A stretch of 7,073 bases of DNA, from assembly GCA_947624535.1 (NCBI GenBank), contig CANQKU010000055.1:1-7073 (forward strand). The letters are read 5' to 3'. Made by a program: the position numbers and the translations under genes. A model generated the notes under the pieces. It saw only the letters and a program-made list of their open reading frames with translations. It did not search any database and was not told where the DNA came from. This DNA is from an uncultured Bacilli bacterium. GTDB lineage: Bacteria; Bacillota_I; Bacilli_A; RF39; UBA660. This document shows, one piece after another, positions 5,547 through 7,073 of this stretch (position 1 is its first letter; each line of letters starts with the position of its first letter).

Positions 5547-6992
5547 ATGAAAAGACATAACACAGTCAAAGTCGTACTTGTTACATTATTAGTATTTATG
5601 CTACTTACATGGATAATACCAGCTGCATATTTCCAAGGTAGCTATATTGATCAAGGACGCGTTCAAATGGGATTATTTGATTTATTTACATATCCTACTA
5701 CTGCATTATCATACTTTGGATACATTGCTATATTTATCCTTGTAGTAGGTGGATTTTATGGAATATTATATAAAATCCCAGCATATCGTATTCTTTTAGA
5801 TAAGATAAGTAAAGCTTTCAAGAAATATGGAAAAGTAGTTATCTCTATTATGATGGTACTACTAGCAATTATTACTTCTATTTGTGGATTACAATTAGGA
5901 TTAATTATGTTTTTCCCATTCTTAATAGCTATTATTCTTTTAATGGGATATGATAAATTAGTAGCAGCTTTAACAATAGTAGGTTCTACTATGATTGGTA
6001 TTGCTGGAACAACATTCGCATATGCCAATACTAGTGTAATACTATCTACATTATCTGTTAAAATTACTGCTAATATATTAGTAAAAATTATCATTTTAGT
6101 AATTGGATTGGGTCTATTAATTTTCAATACTATGCTTTATATTAAACATACTGAAAAGAAAGCTCAATCTAAAAAGAAAGCAACTAAGAAAGATGAAAAG
6201 AAAGAAACAAATTGTTTTGCAGCTAAAATAGAAGATTATACACCAGAAGGAACAAAAGCCAAAGCTAATACTATACCATTAATTATTGTATTATCAATTA
6301 TGGCAATTATTATGATTTTAGCATTTATTTCATGGTCTGGAGCATTCTCAGTATCAGCATTTGAAACAGCAACAACAAAGGTTACTTCATTTAAAATCTT
6401 TGGATTTACCTTATTTGCTAAATTATTAGGAAATGTTAATCCATTTGGAAGTTGGACATTAGCTGACTTAGTAGCTATTATGATTGTCTTTGGTGGATTA
6501 TTAATGATAATTTACAAAGTTAAATTTAATGAGGGATTACAAGCATTTATTAGCGGAGCTAAAAGAGCATTAGAACCTGCTGTATTAACTATCTTAATTT
6601 ATACATGCTTAGTAGTTACTACATATCATCCATTCCAATTAACAATTTATCATGCTATATTTGGTATTACTAAAGGATTTAATGTATTTACAACAACTCT
6701 AACAGCAATTTTATCAAGTGTATTTAATGCTGATCCATTATATGCATTCCAAAGTGTATTACCTTACTTAGCAAGTCTTGTAAGTGGAAAAGGTACTTAT
6801 AAAATTATTGCTGTAGTATTCCAATCTATATATGGTCTAACAATGTTAGTAGCACCTACTAGTTTAATATTAATGGGTACTTTATCATACTTAGGTATAT
6901 CTTATAAAGATTGGCTAAAAAATATTTGGAAATTAGTAGTAGAATTATTAGTTGTCTTATTAATAATATTTACTATACTAGTATTAATATAA
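5547..6992 (+). CDS. YfcC/DcuC-superfamily membrane transporter, substrate unknown
   Basis: This is a polytopic membrane carrier of 481 residues. The layout fits the YfcC-like proteins of the DcuC (C4-dicarboxylate/short-chain fatty acid/amino acid carrier) superfamily. An N-terminal membrane helix ends in LLTWIIPAAYF, the LxxxIPAGxF-like opening seen in this group. A helix near 55-75 (IFILVVGGFYGIL) follows, and the protein ends with MLVAPTSLILMGTLSYLGISYKDWLK, the family's PTSG.LM...L....Y..WLK signature. About 11-12 hydrophobic segments are visible. They form two halves joined by a cytoplasmic loop (about 200-240) with a strikingly Lys-rich stretch (KHTEKKAQSKKKATKKDEKK). The last residues are a hydrophobic helix that runs to the C terminus. 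It is monocistronic, with its own promoter and terminator. Family placement rests on recalled motifs and is moderate; substrate (peptide, amino acid or dicarboxylate) cannot be determined. Confidence 0.8.
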   Translation: MKRHNTVKVVLVTLLVFMLLTWIIPAAYFQGSYIDQGRVQMGLFDLFTYPTTALSYFGYIAIFILVVGGFYGILYKIPAYRILLDKISKAFKKYGKVVISIMMVLLAIITSICGLQLGLIMFFPFLIAIILLMGYDKLVAALTIVGSTMIGIAGTTFAYANTSVILSTLSVKITANILVKIIILVIGLGLLIFNTMLYIKHTEKKAQSKKKATKKDEKKETNCFAAKIEDYTPEGTKAKANTIPLIIVLSIMAIIMILAFISWSGAFSVSAFETATTKVTSFKIFGFTLFAKLLGNVNPFGSWTLADLVAIMIVFGGLLMIIYKVKFNEGLQAFISGAKRALEPAVLTILIYTCLVVTTYHPFQLTIYHAIFGITKGFNVFTTTLTAILSSVFNADPLYAFQSVLPYLASLVSGKGTYKIIAVVFQSIYGLTMLVAPTSLILMGTLSYLGISYKDWLKNIWKLVVELLVVLLIIFTILVLI

Positions 6993-7000
6993 TACATACG

Positions 7001-7022
7001 AAGAGCTTAATCGCTCTTTTTT
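7001..7022 (+). terminator. Intrinsic terminator after the transporter
   Basis: AAGAGC (7001-7006) pairs with GCTCTT (7013-7018) over a 6-nt loop and runs into six T (7017-7022). It is compact and starts 8 nt after the transporter stop. The reverse strand lacks a T run, so it acts only on + strand transcripts. Confidence 0.85.
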
Positions 7023-7041
7023 GTTGTGCATAAAATTTTTC

Positions 7042-7071
7042 TTGACAAAAGTCCTGGGGGGGGGGTATCAT
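7042..7071 (+). promoter_or_regulatory. Promoter with a ten-G tract in its spacer, probable phase-variable promoter
   Basis: A consensus -35 TTGACA (7042-7047), preceded by an AT-rich stretch, is followed after 18 nt by TATCAT (7066-7071), one mismatch from the -10 consensus. The spacer consists of AAAGTCCT and then ten consecutive G (7056-7065), which abut the -10. Transcription would begin at about 7078, outside the window. Loss of one G would give the optimal 17-nt spacing. Boxes and tract are seen directly; promoter activity and phase variation are inference. Confidence 0.7.
7056..7065 (+). repeat. Homopolymeric G10 tract
   Basis: Ten uninterrupted G residues occur in a window of about 30% G+C where no other G or C run approaches this length. 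Such mononucleotide runs are prone to slipped-strand length changes during replication. The count itself may be uncertain because sequencing often miscounts long homopolymers. Confidence 0.95.
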
Positions 7072-7073
7072 GG

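Noticed and set aside
5756..6127. Minus-strand open frame of 123 codons within the transporter
   Set aside because: It is an antisense shadow of membrane helices, with Ile/Thr/Asn-rich composition and no supporting start signals.
7023..7073. Minus-strand reading of the right edge as a coding or promoter region (C10 tract)
   Set aside because: No consensus promoter, ribosome binding site or reading frame of useful length is seen on that strand, whereas the plus strand has a near-consensus -35 and -10 pair.

Overview
The window is a low-GC stretch (roughly 30% G+C by eye) with every gene on the + strand, short gaps and strong AGGAGG-type ribosome binding sites. It looks like a piece of a small-genome Bacillota/Bacilli-type bacterium, such as a gut Erysipelotrichia- or RF39-like lineage (inference). 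The tRNA-dihydrouridine synthase (dus) immediately upstream of lysS and downstream of ftsH recalls the ftsH ... dus - lysS order of Bacillus. The standard code is used: conserved Trp positions are all TGG and no gene has an in-frame TGA, which argues against a code-4 mollicute.

Layout: (1) 1-1328 is the 3' two thirds of ftsH, cut by the window edge inside the Walker A motif; it ends in a SAP/Rho_N-like tail. A terminator hairpin (1310-1344) overlaps its stop codon. (2) Directly after that terminator, an extended -10 promoter (1346-1373) starts a tightly packed unit: mscL (mechanosensitive channel), a 150-residue protein I do not recognise, dus, an RDD-family membrane protein, and lysS. Gaps are 20 nt, 2 nt, an 8-nt overlap and 13 nt. 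The unit ends at an AT-rich hairpin (5419-5455). (3) A separate promoter (5500-5527) drives a YfcC/DcuC-superfamily membrane transporter (5547-6992), closed by a compact terminator (7001-7022). (4) The last bases hold a promoter-like element, TTGACA and TATCAT, whose 18-nt spacer contains an uninterrupted run of ten Gs. Its target gene lies beyond the window.

How the genes fit together: FtsH (membrane protein quality control), MscL (osmotic safety valve) and the two other membrane proteins are envelope functions. Dus and LysRS serve tRNA maturation and charging. The middle unit would place the osmotic valve and tRNA genes on one transcript. The most striking non-gene signal is the G10 tract between the -35 and -10 boxes at the right edge. 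In such an AT-rich genome it is a strong candidate for a phase-variable promoter switched by slipped-strand changes in tract length. The C-terminal nucleic-acid-binding-type motif on FtsH is the second observation worth pursuing.
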